Assembly: GCA_946480785.1 (NCBI GenBank)
Contig: CAMLLD010000058.1
Location: 1-41,945, forward strand
DNA from: an uncultured Blastocatellia bacterium
GTDB taxonomy: Bacteria > Acidobacteriota > Blastocatellia > Pyrinomonadales > Pyrinomonadaceae
Reading direction: 5' to 3'
Length of the DNA: 41,945 nucleotides
Shown: positions 1 to 8,426 of the stretch, in pieces
How positions within the stretch are numbered: position 1 is the stretch's first letter
Layout: each line of letters opens with the position of its first letter
Notes under the pieces: model-generated
The model's database searches: none
The model's input: only the letters and a program-made list of their open reading frames with translations
Told to the model about the DNA's origin: nothing
Made by a program: the position numbers and the translations under genes

Positions 1-52
1 AACCGGACATTTCACTTGCTACAAAAACCGGACATTTTCACTTGCTAACAAC
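1..52. mobile_element. Probable terminal repeats of an IS21-like insertion sequence (end only)
   Basis: Two near-identical direct repeats, 1-21 and 26-47, differ by a single T and are spaced 25 bp apart. Read on the minus strand each contains AAATGTCCGGTT-type sequence following a TGTTGTTAGCAAG start. Tandem terminal repeats with a TG...CA tip are typical of IS21-family ends (family knowledge). No transposase is in the window, so the element body would lie to the left. The exact tip near 52 is inferred. Confidence 0.4.
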
Positions 53-297
53 AGCAGCGGGCCTTTAAAGGACACGCTCAAGCATCTTCAAAGTAGTGTC
101 TTGTTTTTTATGTCACCATGAACTGATCCATCAGATCGACCGATCTCGACGAACCAAACAAGTACATCATTTTCAAGAACTTACAGGCAAAAAATGCGTA
201 ACAAAAAAGCAACCGTCGGCTTTCTATGGACCATCTGAGTCGCGGCCCCTGACACGAGATTTACCCTTAACGTTAGTAACCCTGGAGAATTTTCTGG
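53..297. other. Non-coding leader region before the lytic transglycosylase gene
   Basis: No convincing gene is seen. A 72-codon open frame at 96-314 overlaps the next gene, has no family resemblance and no ribosome binding site, and is not called. A GGAG at 284-287 is the ribosome binding site of the downstream gene. No promoter could be assigned with confidence. Confidence 0.4.
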
Positions 298-897
298 ATG
301 AAGTTTCCCCGTAAGGATTCCCATTTTCGCTCGCTGAAGTTTGCGCCACTCGCTGTTCTTTCCTTCTTCATTTTCACTAACGTCACCGGCATCATGTTCA
401 GCCGCGTGCTGGCCCCTGTGGCTGCCGCGAGTCCGGCTCAATTAGAGATACCAGCCGACATTCCAACCTCCGGTGACAAGGATCTCGATCGCATCATCTT
501 TGAAGTTGGTGAACGCGAAGGCGTCGATCCCCGATTCATTCACGCGGTCATCTGGCAGGAGTCAAAGTACGACGTTAATGCACACTCGCACGCCGGTGCT
601 CAGGGCTTGATGCAGTTGATGCCAGCCACGGCGAAGCGTTTTGGTTGCGACGACATGAGCGATCCGGAGTCGAATGTCGAAGCGGGCACGAAGTACCTCG
701 GCTGGTTGTTGAAACGCTTCGACGGAAATGTGGAACTCGCGCTTGCCGGTTACAACGCCGGCGAAGGCGCGGTGGATAAGTACAACGGCATCCCGCCGTA
801 CAACGAAACACGTAACTACGTGAAGATCATCTCGCAGCGCTACGGCAAAACCTATCTCACCGTTCAATCCCCTGATACTCGAGTCGATACTGAGTAG
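298..897 (+). CDS. Lytic transglycosylase, SLT domain
   Basis: A 199-residue secreted or membrane-anchored peptidoglycan lytic transglycosylase. It would cleave the MurNAc-GlcNAc bond with formation of 1,6-anhydroMurNAc. A hydrophobic stretch at residues 15-44 serves as signal peptide or anchor. The SLT domain covers about residues 60-185, with catalytic Glu88 in WQESKYD, then GAQGLMQLMPATA and the ALAGYNAGEGAV motif, all in the family order. ATG 298 is preceded by GGAG with about 10 nt spacing. The short length fits single-domain MltE/Slt-like enzymes. It stands alone, possibly transcribed from the region next to the insertion sequence end. Family assignment is firm; the cellular role is inferred. 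Confidence 0.93.
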   Translation: MKFPRKDSHFRSLKFAPLAVLSFFIFTNVTGIMFSRVLAPVAAASPAQLEIPADIPTSGDKDLDRIIFEVGEREGVDPRFIHAVIWQESKYDVNAHSHAGAQGLMQLMPATAKRFGCDDMSDPESNVEAGTKYLGWLLKRFDGNVELALAGYNAGEGAVDKYNGIPPYNETRNYVKIISQRYGKTYLTVQSPDTRVDTE

Positions 898-935
898 CGC
901 CCAATCCCCCTCGTTAACTCACGTCTTTTCGTCGG

Positions 936-970
936 CGTTATCCGTGGTCCTATCTTGACCACGGATAACG
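936..970. repeat. Perfect 14-bp inverted repeat (hairpin) between two genes
   Basis: Arms 936-949 and 957-970 are exact reverse complements with a 7-nt loop. There is no T-tract after it, so a classical intrinsic terminator is unlikely. The arm contains TTATCCGTGG, which resembles the ccacggat/ccacagat repeats found at other gene junctions in this window. It ends 20 nt before the start codon of the transporter gene. Confidence 0.7.
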
Positions 971-989
971 CAGATGCTTGAATGGCCGC

Positions 990-2543
990 ATGAGCACAGC
1001 AGACGACGCGGCCGTCTCCGGCATACCCGCTTATACCGATCACGCTGCCTCCGTTACCGCCGATCGCGCTTTCTTCGGACACCCGCGAGGCCTCTCCACA
1101 CTTTTCTTTACCGAGATGTGGGAACGCTTCTCTTACTACGGCATGCGCGCGATCCTCTTGCTGTACATGACGAAGTCGTTTGCCGAAGGCGGCCTTGGCT
1201 TCGACGAAAAATACGCAGGCATCATTTACGGTACTTACGTTTCTTCCGTCTGGTATTTATCTCTTCCTGGTGGCTGGCTCGCTGACCGCGTCTTCGGCGC
1301 TCGGCGCGCCGTGCTGATTGGCGCGATCGTCATCGCTTGTGGTCACTACTCGATGGCGATCAATTCACAACTCACATTTTTCGCCGGGCTTGTTCTGATC
1401 GCCCTGGGCACCGGTTTGTTGAAGCCCAATATCAGTGCGATGGTGGGCCAGCTTTATTCCGAACGCGACGAGCGACGCGATGCCGGCTTTTCCATCTTCT
1501 ATATGGGCATCAATCTCGGTGCGTTTCTCGCGCCATTCGTGGTGGGATTTCTGGCGCAACACACGCTGTTCCGCCGGTTTCTTACCTCAATCCATGTCGA
1601 TCCGAATTCGGCCTGGCACTGGGGCTTTGGCGCCGCCGGTGTGGGGATGACCATCGGTATTATCCAGTACATCCTCGGACAAAAGAAGATGCCCCATGTG
1701 GGCGACAAACTTGAGCGGCCTCGCGCTGCGGAGTCAGAACCAAGAGATTATCCGACACTGATACTCGCCGCCGTTGGAGCTGTCGCGGGCGCGGCGTTAG
1801 GACGTTATTACGGCGACGCCGGTTGGGTCTCCGCACTATTCCCGGGTGTTGTCGGATTCTTCGCCGGCTATCTAATCGGAATAGTGCGTCTGCTGAAAGG
1901 CGAAGAACTGAGCCGAGTGCTCGTTATCTTCATCCTGGTCTTGTTCTCGGTCCTGTTTTGGATGACTTACGAGCAGGCGGGATCGAGTCTTACGTTGTTT
2001 GCGGATCGAATGACGCGCACGACGTTTCTGGGCTTTAGCTATCCCTCGAGCTGGTTCCAGTCTGTGCCCGCGATCTTTGTAATTATCCTGGCGCCGATCT
2101 TCGGCGCGATCTGGCAAAAACTCGGCAGTCGTCAACCATCAAGTCCCGCCAAATTCACGGTGGGACTAATTTTCGCTGGTATTGCTTTTGTCGTGATCGC
2201 TTTCGCCGCGATGTTGACGACAAATGGACGAGTGAGCCCGATGTGGCTCGTTGGCGTCTACTTTCTGCAAACGGTAGGTGAGTTGTGCTTGAGTCCCGTC
2301 GGACTGAGTACGACGACGAAGCTGTCGCCCGCGAGAATGGTCGGACTGATGCTGGGCGTTTGGTTCCTTTCGATCTCCATCGGTAGTTTTATCGCCGGCC
2401 TGACCACGAGGCTGTTTGCCGGAAACGACTCGTGGGTGCTGGTGCGCGGCTTTGGCACCTTTGCTGGTGTAACTTTGGTGGCCGCCGTAATCCTTGCATT
2501 CTTAACGCCCCTAATTAAGAGGATGACTCCACGTTCAACTTAA
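990..2543 (+). CDS. POT family (PTR2) proton-dependent oligopeptide transporter
   Basis: An inner-membrane proton-coupled di/tripeptide transporter of the major facilitator superfamily, about 517 residues, the usual size for the family. The ExxERFxYYG signature is at residues 42-51. The PTR2 signature GTGLLKPNISAMVG and the FYMGINLGAFLAP motif follow in the next helices, and many hydrophobic segments extend to the C-terminus. ATG 990 is preferred; TTG 978 in the same frame would add four residues, and neither has a strong ribosome binding site. It is followed after 5 bp by a secreted dipeptidyl peptidase, so the pair probably releases dipeptides outside the cytoplasm and imports them. Confidence 0.93.
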   Translation: MSTADDAAVSGIPAYTDHAASVTADRAFFGHPRGLSTLFFTEMWERFSYYGMRAILLLYMTKSFAEGGLGFDEKYAGIIYGTYVSSVWYLSLPGGWLADRVFGARRAVLIGAIVIACGHYSMAINSQLTFFAGLVLIALGTGLLKPNISAMVGQLYSERDERRDAGFSIFYMGINLGAFLAPFVVGFLAQHTLFRRFLTSIHVDPNSAWHWGFGAAGVGMTIGIIQYILGQKKMPHVGDKLERPRAAESEPRDYPTLILAAVGAVAGAALGRYYGDAGWVSALFPGVVGFFAGYLIGIVRLLKGEELSRVLVIFILVLFSVLFWMTYEQAGSSLTLFADRMTRTTFLGFSYPSSWFQSVPAIFVIILAPIFGAIWQKLGSRQPSSPAKFTVGLIFAGIAFVVIAFAAMLTTNGRVSPMWLVGVYFLQTVGELCLSPVGLSTTTKLSPARMVGLMLGVWFLSISIGSFIAGLTTRLFAGNDSWVLVRGFGTFAGVTLVAAVILAFLTPLIKRMTPRST

Positions 2544-2548
2544 AAAAT

Positions 2549-4759
2549 ATGACTCGACTTAAAGCCTGGTTGCTTGTAGTTTTCTGTTTCGCGCTACTCT
2601 CTCCTTCCTTAAACGCACAAAACAAGCTGCTGACGAGCGACGACATCTTCGATCCGGTTAAGCGCGTCAACTTCAACGGCACGACGCCGAACATTCGCTG
2701 GCTCAAAGACGGGCAGCACTACTTGTTGACGAATGAATCAAGCCGTCGCGACGTGCCGCGCATACAGAAAGTTGATGCGGCGACGGGGGAGGCCGTGCCG
2801 TTCTTCGACGCTGCGAAGATGCAGGCTGCGTTTGCTGCATTGCCGGGAATCACGGCCGAGAACGCGCGCCAACTCGCGAACCGCGGCAACTACGATCTGA
2901 ATCCCGCCGAGAACGGTGTTTTGATCAACTGGTCCAACGATCTGTTCTATTACGAGTTCGGCAGCGATCGCGCGATCCGGCTCACGTTTACGCCGCAGGA
3001 AGAAGTCGGCGAAGAGTTCAGTCCGGACGGGCGCATGGTGAGCTTCGTGCGCGACAACAATCTTTACGTCGAAGATCTCGGTATGCAACGCCGCGAACGC
3101 GCGCTGACGCGCGACGGCAGTGCGAAGATCTTGAATGGCCGTCTTGATTGGGTTTATCAGGAGGAGCTTTATGGCCGCGGCAACTTCGGCGCGTACTGGT
3201 GGAGTCCTGACTCAACGACGATCGTGTTTCTGCGTATCGATGAGAGTCCGGTGCCTGAGTTCACCGTCGTCGATCACATTCCTTACGACCAGAACGTCGA
3301 GATCACGCCTTATCCGAAAGCCGGCGATCCGAATCCGATCGTGAAACTGGGCGTCGTCAATGCAGCCGGCGGCGACATTCGCTGGGTCGACACGTTCAGA
3401 TATCAGCCTGCCGATTTGCTGATCGTCCGCGTCGCGTGGAGTCCGGACAGCAAGAACGTCGTTTACCAGGCGCAGAACCGCGAGCAGACGTTTCTCGACC
3501 TAAACTTTGCTGACGCGCGCGACGGCAAATCGCGCAATGTGATTCACGAGATGTCGAAGGCGTGGGTAGCGATAAACGAGAATCCGATCTGGTTGAAGGA
3601 CGGATCGTTTATCTGGGCCAGCGAGCGCACGGGCTACGAGCATCTCTATCACTACTCGCAAGACAGCAAGATGCTGCGGCAGATCACTGAGGGCAACTGG
3701 GAAGTGCGTTCGATCGAAGGCGTGGATGAAGCGAATGGTTTCATCTACTTCACCGCGATGGAACACAATCCGATCGCGCCGAATGCTTATCGCATCAAGC
3801 TCGACGGCACGGGGCTCACGCGCCTGACGATGACCGAAGGTTCGCATCGTGTCGACGTGAGTCCGGCTTACAACTACTTCGTCGATTCGTGGAGTGACCT
3901 CACGACGCCGACGCAAGTGCGTCTCTACGACAGCGGCGGCAAGCTCGTGCGCGTCGTCGCGGAAAACAAAGTCGATGCGTTGAAGCAGTACAAGCTCGGC
4001 ACGCCGGAACTGCTGCACGTCAAGACGCGCGACGGCTTCGTTATGGACGCGATGATGATCAAGCCGCCGGATTTCGATCCGCGCAAGAAGTATCCGGTGA
4101 TGAGCTTCACTTACAGTGGACCACACGCACCGCAGGTGCACGATTCGTGGGGCGCGACGACTTACATGTGGCATCAACTGCTCGCGCAGAAGGGCTACAT
4201 CATTTGGGTCTGCGACAATCGCACGGCGAGCGGAAAGGGTGTTGAATCAACCTGGCCCGTTTACAAAAACTTCGGCGAACTCGAGCTGCGCGATCTGGAA
4301 GATGGTCTCGCGTGGTTGAAGAGTCAGCCTTACGTTGACGGCTCGCGCATCGGGCTTTGGGGTTGGAGTTACGGCGGATTCATGACGAGTTACGCGCTGA
4401 CGCACAGCCAGTCGTTCAAGCTGGGGATCGCGGGCGGCACCGTGTCTGACTGGCGCGATTACGACAGCATCTACACCGAGCGTTACATGCAGACGCCGCA
4501 GAACAATCCCGAAGGCTACGCGAAGAGCGCGCCGCGCAACGCGGCGAAAGATCTGCACGGGAAGTTGCTGTTGATTCACGGTGCGATCGACGACAACGTG
4601 CACATGCAGAACACGATTCAGTTTATTTACGAGTTGCAGAAGGCGGGCAAACAGTTCGAGCTCATGCTCTATCCGAAGTCCCGCCACGGCGTCACCGACC
4701 CGGTGCTGGTGAAGCACATGCGCCAGATGATGACGGATTTCATTGTGGCGAACCTGTGA
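2549..4759 (+). CDS. Dipeptidyl peptidase IV (S9B prolyl oligopeptidase family), secreted
   Basis: A 736-residue serine peptidase that removes N-terminal X-Pro dipeptides. A signal peptide (residues 1-23, ending near LNAQ) sends it to the periplasm or outside. A beta-propeller (about 50-480) carries the double-Glu motif DWVYQEELYGR (Glu205-Glu206), which binds the substrate amino terminus in DPP-IV. The alpha/beta-hydrolase domain holds Ser607 in GWSYGG, Asp681/682 in HGAIDDNVH and His713 in SRHGV. The length matches the family. It begins 5 bp after the peptide transporter gene, which supports a joint role in peptide scavenging. The specificity call rests on the Glu pair and the order of the triad. 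Confidence 0.94.
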   Translation: MTRLKAWLLVVFCFALLSPSLNAQNKLLTSDDIFDPVKRVNFNGTTPNIRWLKDGQHYLLTNESSRRDVPRIQKVDAATGEAVPFFDAAKMQAAFAALPGITAENARQLANRGNYDLNPAENGVLINWSNDLFYYEFGSDRAIRLTFTPQEEVGEEFSPDGRMVSFVRDNNLYVEDLGMQRRERALTRDGSAKILNGRLDWVYQEELYGRGNFGAYWWSPDSTTIVFLRIDESPVPEFTVVDHIPYDQNVEITPYPKAGDPNPIVKLGVVNAAGGDIRWVDTFRYQPADLLIVRVAWSPDSKNVVYQAQNREQTFLDLNFADARDGKSRNVIHEMSKAWVAINENPIWLKDGSFIWASERTGYEHLYHYSQDSKMLRQITEGNWEVRSIEGVDEANGFIYFTAMEHNPIAPNAYRIKLDGTGLTRLTMTEGSHRVDVSPAYNYFVDSWSDLTTPTQVRLYDSGGKLVRVVAENKVDALKQYKLGTPELLHVKTRDGFVMDAMMIKPPDFDPRKKYPVMSFTYSGPHAPQVHDSWGATTYMWHQLLAQKGYIIWVCDNRTASGKGVESTWPVYKNFGELELRDLEDGLAWLKSQPYVDGSRIGLWGWSYGGFMTSYALTHSQSFKLGIAGGTVSDWRDYDSIYTERYMQTPQNNPEGYAKSAPRNAAKDLHGKLLLIHGAIDDNVHMQNTIQFIYELQKAGKQFELMLYPKSRHGVTDPVLVKHMRQMMTDFIVANL

Positions 4760-4791
4760 GGCGAACCTATCAGTAAGTAAGGAGCGCTCCT

Positions 4792-5928
4792 ATGAAGTAT
4801 GCGGTTGCGGGCGTGATGGTTGCTGTAATCGGTTGGTTGCTGGTGGTGAACTGCGAGGCACAGGAACCGGTGAAGGTCTTCGTTGAGGAAGTGCGCATTC
4901 CTGTAACCGCGAAGGATTCGAGCGGGCGTTTCGATCCGACCGTGGAAGTAAACGATCTGCTGGTAAGAGAGAACGGCGTGGCCCAACCGCTGAAGAGTGT
5001 GTACCGCATGCCCGCGAATGTGCTGTTGCTGCTCGACACGGGCGAAGAACTGAATCGCGCCAAAAATGTCCGGCTGACGAGAGAAGTGGCGGCGAGTTTG
5101 ATTTCCGCGTTGCGGCCGGAAGATCAAATTGCGGTGGTCCAGGTTAACAACCGCGTGGAGTTGTTGCAGTCGTGGACCAACAACCGGACCAGCGCACTCA
5201 AATCGTTGAACCAACTCCTGCCCGCGAAGCGCAGTGCTTTGCAAGCAGGTCTCTTAGCCGCGGTCGAACAGTTTGGAAAGATCCCGGCCGGCAACAGTCA
5301 CCTCGTGCTCGTGTCGGATGGTGTTGACGCTGCCGGTGTTCAATCTGATCTTCGTGAGGCCTACCAGGCAATCATCGCAGCAAACCTGACGCTGCACGTC
5401 ATCAGCTACGCTTCGCTGGGAGCGAAGGTGCGACCGCCAATCCCGACACGGCCACGCGTGAAGAGCGCCGTAGCGCCGGAGTTGATCGAAGCGCTGCCGC
5501 GCACTCAATTCAAGTACGATCCCACGCCCGACCTGAAGACTGAGTTGAAAAACAAAGGCGGCGTTGTGCTCGACATCGATCTTCTTTTTGCGCGCAAAGG
5601 TATCAAGGCGGGGCTTGCGCAACGCTCCGATGAGTTTCTCGTGATCACAGAAGAGACCGGAGGAAACCTTTGGCTGCCGGGCTCCGCTGAGGAAATGATC
5701 GGCGAGGCTCGTGAGGTCGCGCGCGACGTCGATTCGCAATATGTGTTGAGTTACAAGCCAGTCAAACCATTAAATGAGTCAACGCCGAATGAGTATCGCC
5801 GGCTGGAAGTCATCTCCCGTCGCGTCGGCCTCACAGTGACCGCGCGCCGCGGCTACGTCGTGAATCCAGCCAACCCGTCCACGAATCCAAACTCACCCAC
5901 TCCACCAGCGTGTTATCTTACCTACTGA
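4792..5928 (+). CDS. VWFA-related secreted protein (Acidobacteria-type)
   Basis: A 378-residue exported protein of the VWFA-related domain family (TIGR03436 type), frequent in Acidobacteriota; function unknown. The signal peptide covers about residues 1-24. The N-terminal strand region carries VEVNDLLVRENG, the von Willebrand A fold starts at about residue 75, and the family ending YVLSYKP...TARRGYVV lies near the C-terminus. The metal site is odd: the first MIDAS motif reads DTGEE (82-86) where DxSxS is normal, although SDGVDAAG is kept. The ribosome binding site GGAG lies within a 10-bp palindrome (4781-4790). It lies 32 bp after the peptidase gene and may be cotranscribed. Confidence 0.85.
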   Translation: MKYAVAGVMVAVIGWLLVVNCEAQEPVKVFVEEVRIPVTAKDSSGRFDPTVEVNDLLVRENGVAQPLKSVYRMPANVLLLLDTGEELNRAKNVRLTREVAASLISALRPEDQIAVVQVNNRVELLQSWTNNRTSALKSLNQLLPAKRSALQAGLLAAVEQFGKIPAGNSHLVLVSDGVDAAGVQSDLREAYQAIIAANLTLHVISYASLGAKVRPPIPTRPRVKSAVAPELIEALPRTQFKYDPTPDLKTELKNKGGVVLDIDLLFARKGIKAGLAQRSDEFLVITEETGGNLWLPGSAEEMIGEAREVARDVDSQYVLSYKPVKPLNESTPNEYRRLEVISRRVGLTVTARRGYVVNPANPSTNPNSPTPPACYLTY

Positions 5929-5940
5929 GGGGTCACCACT

Positions 5941-6174
5941 ATGAATACTCAGTTCGATCGAGTTGTTGCGGACGCGATGAAGCTGCCGGTTAGGGATCGA
6001 GTTCGTCTCGCTCAGCAATTGGTTTTAACCATCGACGAGCAGCCGGAAACAAACGTCGAAGAGTTATGGTTTGCTGAGGCGAAACGCCGACTTCAGGAGC
6101 TACATACAGGCAAGGCCGAGGGAATTGATGCCGACGAGGCTTTCAGAATGGCGCGCGAAGATTTGGCGCAATGA
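5941..6174 (+). CDS. Antitoxin of a type II toxin-antitoxin pair (addiction module component, Unstab_antitox type)
   Basis: A 77-residue acidic, helical protein resembling the addiction-module component family (TIGR02574/PF09720): N-terminal helix with LPVRDRVRLAQQLV, then EELWFAEAKRRLQEL and a C-terminal DADEAFRMAREDL tail. Its stop overlaps the start of the ParE-like toxin by 4 bp (ATGA), the usual order and coupling for such modules. GGGGTC before the start is a plausible ribosome binding site. It would neutralise the toxin and repress the shared promoter by analogy with related pairs; no operator could be pinned down. Confidence 0.85.
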   Translation: MNTQFDRVVADAMKLPVRDRVRLAQQLVLTIDEQPETNVEELWFAEAKRRLQELHTGKAEGIDADEAFRMAREDLAQ

Positions 6175-6464
6175 GAGTCATCTTCCATCCGGAAGCCTAC
6201 GAGGAAATGTTGGAATCGGCGCGCTTTCTAAACGAGAAGAATCCAGGCCTTGGAGCAGACCTCATTACCGCTGTTCAGGAGACTACTCGCCGGATCGCAA
6301 AATTTCCAGAGTTCGGTCCTATCGAGCACGCAGATGTTCGCAGAAGCCTCGTCCGTGGTTTTCCGTTCACGATACTTTATGAAGTTCTCACCGACCGGAT
6401 TTTCATTGCCGCGGTAATGCATCAACACCGAAGACCGTATTACTGGAAACACCGTCTGCCGTAA
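6171..6464 (+). CDS. RelE/ParE family toxin
   Basis: A 97-residue protein with the ParE_toxin fold pattern: FHPEAYEEMLESARFL at the N-terminus, a central helix with ITAVQETTRRIAKFPE, then VRRSLVRGFPFTILYEV and the closing HQHRRPYYWKHRLP strand. ParE toxins poison gyrase and RelE toxins cleave mRNA; the sequence alone does not decide which, although the PYYWKHR-type ending is common in ParE-like members. The start overlaps the antitoxin stop (ATGA). Both genes appear intact. The pair sits between a VWFA-related gene and an unknown gene. Confidence 0.87.
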   Translation: MRVIFHPEAYEEMLESARFLNEKNPGLGADLITAVQETTRRIAKFPEFGPIEHADVRRSLVRGFPFTILYEVLTDRIFIAAVMHQHRRPYYWKHRLP

Positions 6465-6613
6465 TTAGACGCAACGTAGGCTTGCTGGCACGGGCCTTGC
6501 CCCACCGGCGTGGGTGTGTAGAGCGGTGTTGTGAAGAATCAAACACCGCGAATTCACACTCGGCTCTTGCGCGAGCCCCCGCGCGTCCCGCTGACCTTCA
6601 GGAGACAGGAAAG

Positions 6614-7540
6614 ATGTCCACAGTCCTCGCAGTCACAACCCCCGAACTCGAACCACACGTCCCGCTTCTCTCCGAGGCGGCGTTGGTCGATCCCAAAGCC
6701 GAGGCACAGCGCGAGGTCCAGGTAAACCTTCAGCACGAAATCGATCTCGTCACCAGCGACATTGCCGATCGCGAACTCCGCGAAGTCTCACAAACAATCC
6801 TCAGCGAGCTCGTCCGTTTCTTCGATTGGCTCGCCCGCATCGAAAACAATCTCCACAAACTCGACACCCTGCTCGAAAGTCTTTCGCTCCTCGAAGTGCT
6901 CGAGTTCGAAGCGCGTTCGCTCGTCGATTACATCGAAGCAAAGGGGCCGAAGGTGGCCCCGGAACACGAACGGCTGCACGACGTACTCGACGGCATAACC
7001 TACGGAATTACTCACGATTTACGCCGTATTTTCGAGCGCGAGCTGGTCCGCGGCGTCACCGAACACTCCACGCCGATCGTCTACGGCAAGATCCTTCACG
7101 CGCATGGTCTATTGAGCAATTGTTTCCAACAGTCGACGATCACGCTGCTGCAAGTCTTCAATCCAAAACTCAAAGCCGAGTCGCTTTTCAACGACATCGA
7201 AGCGCGGCTCAAGCAGTCGCTCGTGCTCTGCAAAGACCTCTCGTCGCTGATGCGTTTCGTGCGGCTCTCGCAGGCCAACTCCGATCCCGACGTGCTGCGC
7301 ACCGTCGTCGCGCGCATCCTCGAATTTCGCGACGGCAGCATGCATTACCTGATGTACAAAGACTGGCGCGGGTATGAGAGTCTCGCGCTGGAAGTCATCA
7401 CGGCCATCGAAAACAACCTCGATCCCAAGCCGCTATTGCACAAATTTCTCACTTTCCTGGAAGTGCTTTACGGGCACGTAAAGATGCGGGCGGTGCTGGC
7501 GGAAAACTTCCCATATTCCGGGGGCGAGCCGGAGGCGTAA
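6614..7540 (+). CDS. Conserved-looking helical protein of unknown function
   Basis: A 308-residue protein that I do not recognise. The frame is open from TTG 6482, but ATG 6614 has a good ribosome binding site (GGAG and AGGAAAG just upstream) and the earlier codons look non-coding. The sequence is almost wholly helical, rich in Leu, Glu and Arg, with heptad-like stretches at about residues 65-110 (FFDWLARIENNLHKLDTLL) and 185-235. There is no signal peptide, membrane segment or cysteine cluster, so it is probably cytoplasmic. It follows the toxin-antitoxin pair by 149 bp and converges on mutM; the context gives no functional clue. Confidence 0.7.
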   Translation: MSTVLAVTTPELEPHVPLLSEAALVDPKAEAQREVQVNLQHEIDLVTSDIADRELREVSQTILSELVRFFDWLARIENNLHKLDTLLESLSLLEVLEFEARSLVDYIEAKGPKVAPEHERLHDVLDGITYGITHDLRRIFERELVRGVTEHSTPIVYGKILHAHGLLSNCFQQSTITLLQVFNPKLKAESLFNDIEARLKQSLVLCKDLSSLMRFVRLSQANSDPDVLRTVVARILEFRDGSMHYLMYKDWRGYESLALEVITAIENNLDPKPLLHKFLTFLEVLYGHVKMRAVLAENFPYSGGEPEA

Positions 7541-7597
7541 AGCCCCAAACGACAGGTGAAGTGCCACAAACTGCCACTCCGGCGGTAGCATATTTTG

Positions 7598-8425
7598 TTA
7601 ATTGCGCTGGCAGCGCGGGCAGTAGTAGGTCGAGCGGCCGCCATGGACCACGCGTTTTATTTTGGTCCCACAATTCACGCACGGTTCGCCTTCGCGTTCG
7701 TAGACGCGCCAGAAGCGCTCGGTCGTGCCGAAGTAAACGCTCGCGCCGTCAGCGATGTTGATCCGCAACGTCGAACCGGCGTCGATCGCTTCCTGCAATA
7801 CTTTTCGTATTGCCTGGAAGAGTTTTCGCGCGCGCGGCTTCGATAATTTGTTCGCCGGCTTCATCGGATTCACACCGGCGAGGAACAGCGCCTCGACTGC
7901 GTAGATGTTTCCCAGCCCGAGCACGCGCGTCTGGTCCAACAACAACTGCTTCAAGCTGCGGCGCGAACGCGCGAGTGTTTCGAGGAAGTATTCTTCCGTG
8001 AAGTCGTCGGAGAGTGGCTCGGGTGCAAGCGTCGTGAGTTCTTTTGGCAACGCCGCAGCATCACGAATCAGGCGCATGCGGCCAAACTGGCGCATGTCGC
8101 AAAAGACGAGTCGCCGCTCGTCATCGAGATAGAAAACGACGTGCGCGTACGGCGGCAGCGATTCGTCCGTCGTGAGCGAGACAAACTTGCCGGTCATGCG
8201 CAGGTGAGTCGTGAGCAGTTTGCCGGATTCGAGTTCGAAGAGGATGTACTTGCCGCGACGGCCGACTCCGGTGATCGTTGCGTCTTTGAGTTGTCGTCCG
8301 AAAGCAGCGCGCGAAAGTCCGGATGCAATGCGTTTGAGATTCAGTTCAGCGGCGAGAATGCGGCGACCGGTCACGATCGGCCGCAGTGCGCGAACAACGT
8401 GTTCGACTTCAGGGAGTTCAGGCAA
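7598..8425 (-). CDS. mutM: Formamidopyrimidine-DNA glycosylase (Fpg/MutM)
   Basis: A 275-residue bifunctional DNA glycosylase/AP lyase that removes 8-oxoguanine and formamidopyrimidines. The N-terminus MPELPEVE supplies the catalytic Pro2 and Glu3. The GRRGKYILFEL strand carries the conserved lysine. The helix-two-turn-helix region includes LGLGNIYAVEALF, and the C-terminal zinc finger has Cys pairs CVNC and CPRC. The start codon is TTG at 8425, fixed by the need for Pro as residue 2. It lies one base after the stop of the phosphohexomutase gene (TGA-C-TTG), so translation is probably coupled. Length is normal. Confidence 0.96.
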   Translation of the reverse strand: MPELPEVEHVVRALRPIVTGRRILAAELNLKRIASGLSRAAFGRQLKDATITGVGRRGKYILFELESGKLLTTHLRMTGKFVSLTTDESLPPYAHVVFYLDDERRLVFCDMRQFGRMRLIRDAAALPKELTTLAPEPLSDDFTEEYFLETLARSRRSLKQLLLDQTRVLGLGNIYAVEALFLAGVNPMKPANKLSKPRARKLFQAIRKVLQEAIDAGSTLRINIADGASVYFGTTERFWRVYEREGEPCVNCGTKIKRVVHGGRSTYYCPRCQRN

Positions 8426-8426
8426 G

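Noticed and set aside
96..314. 72-codon open frame before the first gene
   Set aside because: Overlaps the transglycosylase start, no ribosome binding site, no recognisable sequence.
936..970. Intrinsic terminator after the lytic transglycosylase gene
   Set aside because: The hairpin is perfect but no T-tract follows, so it is listed only as a repeat.
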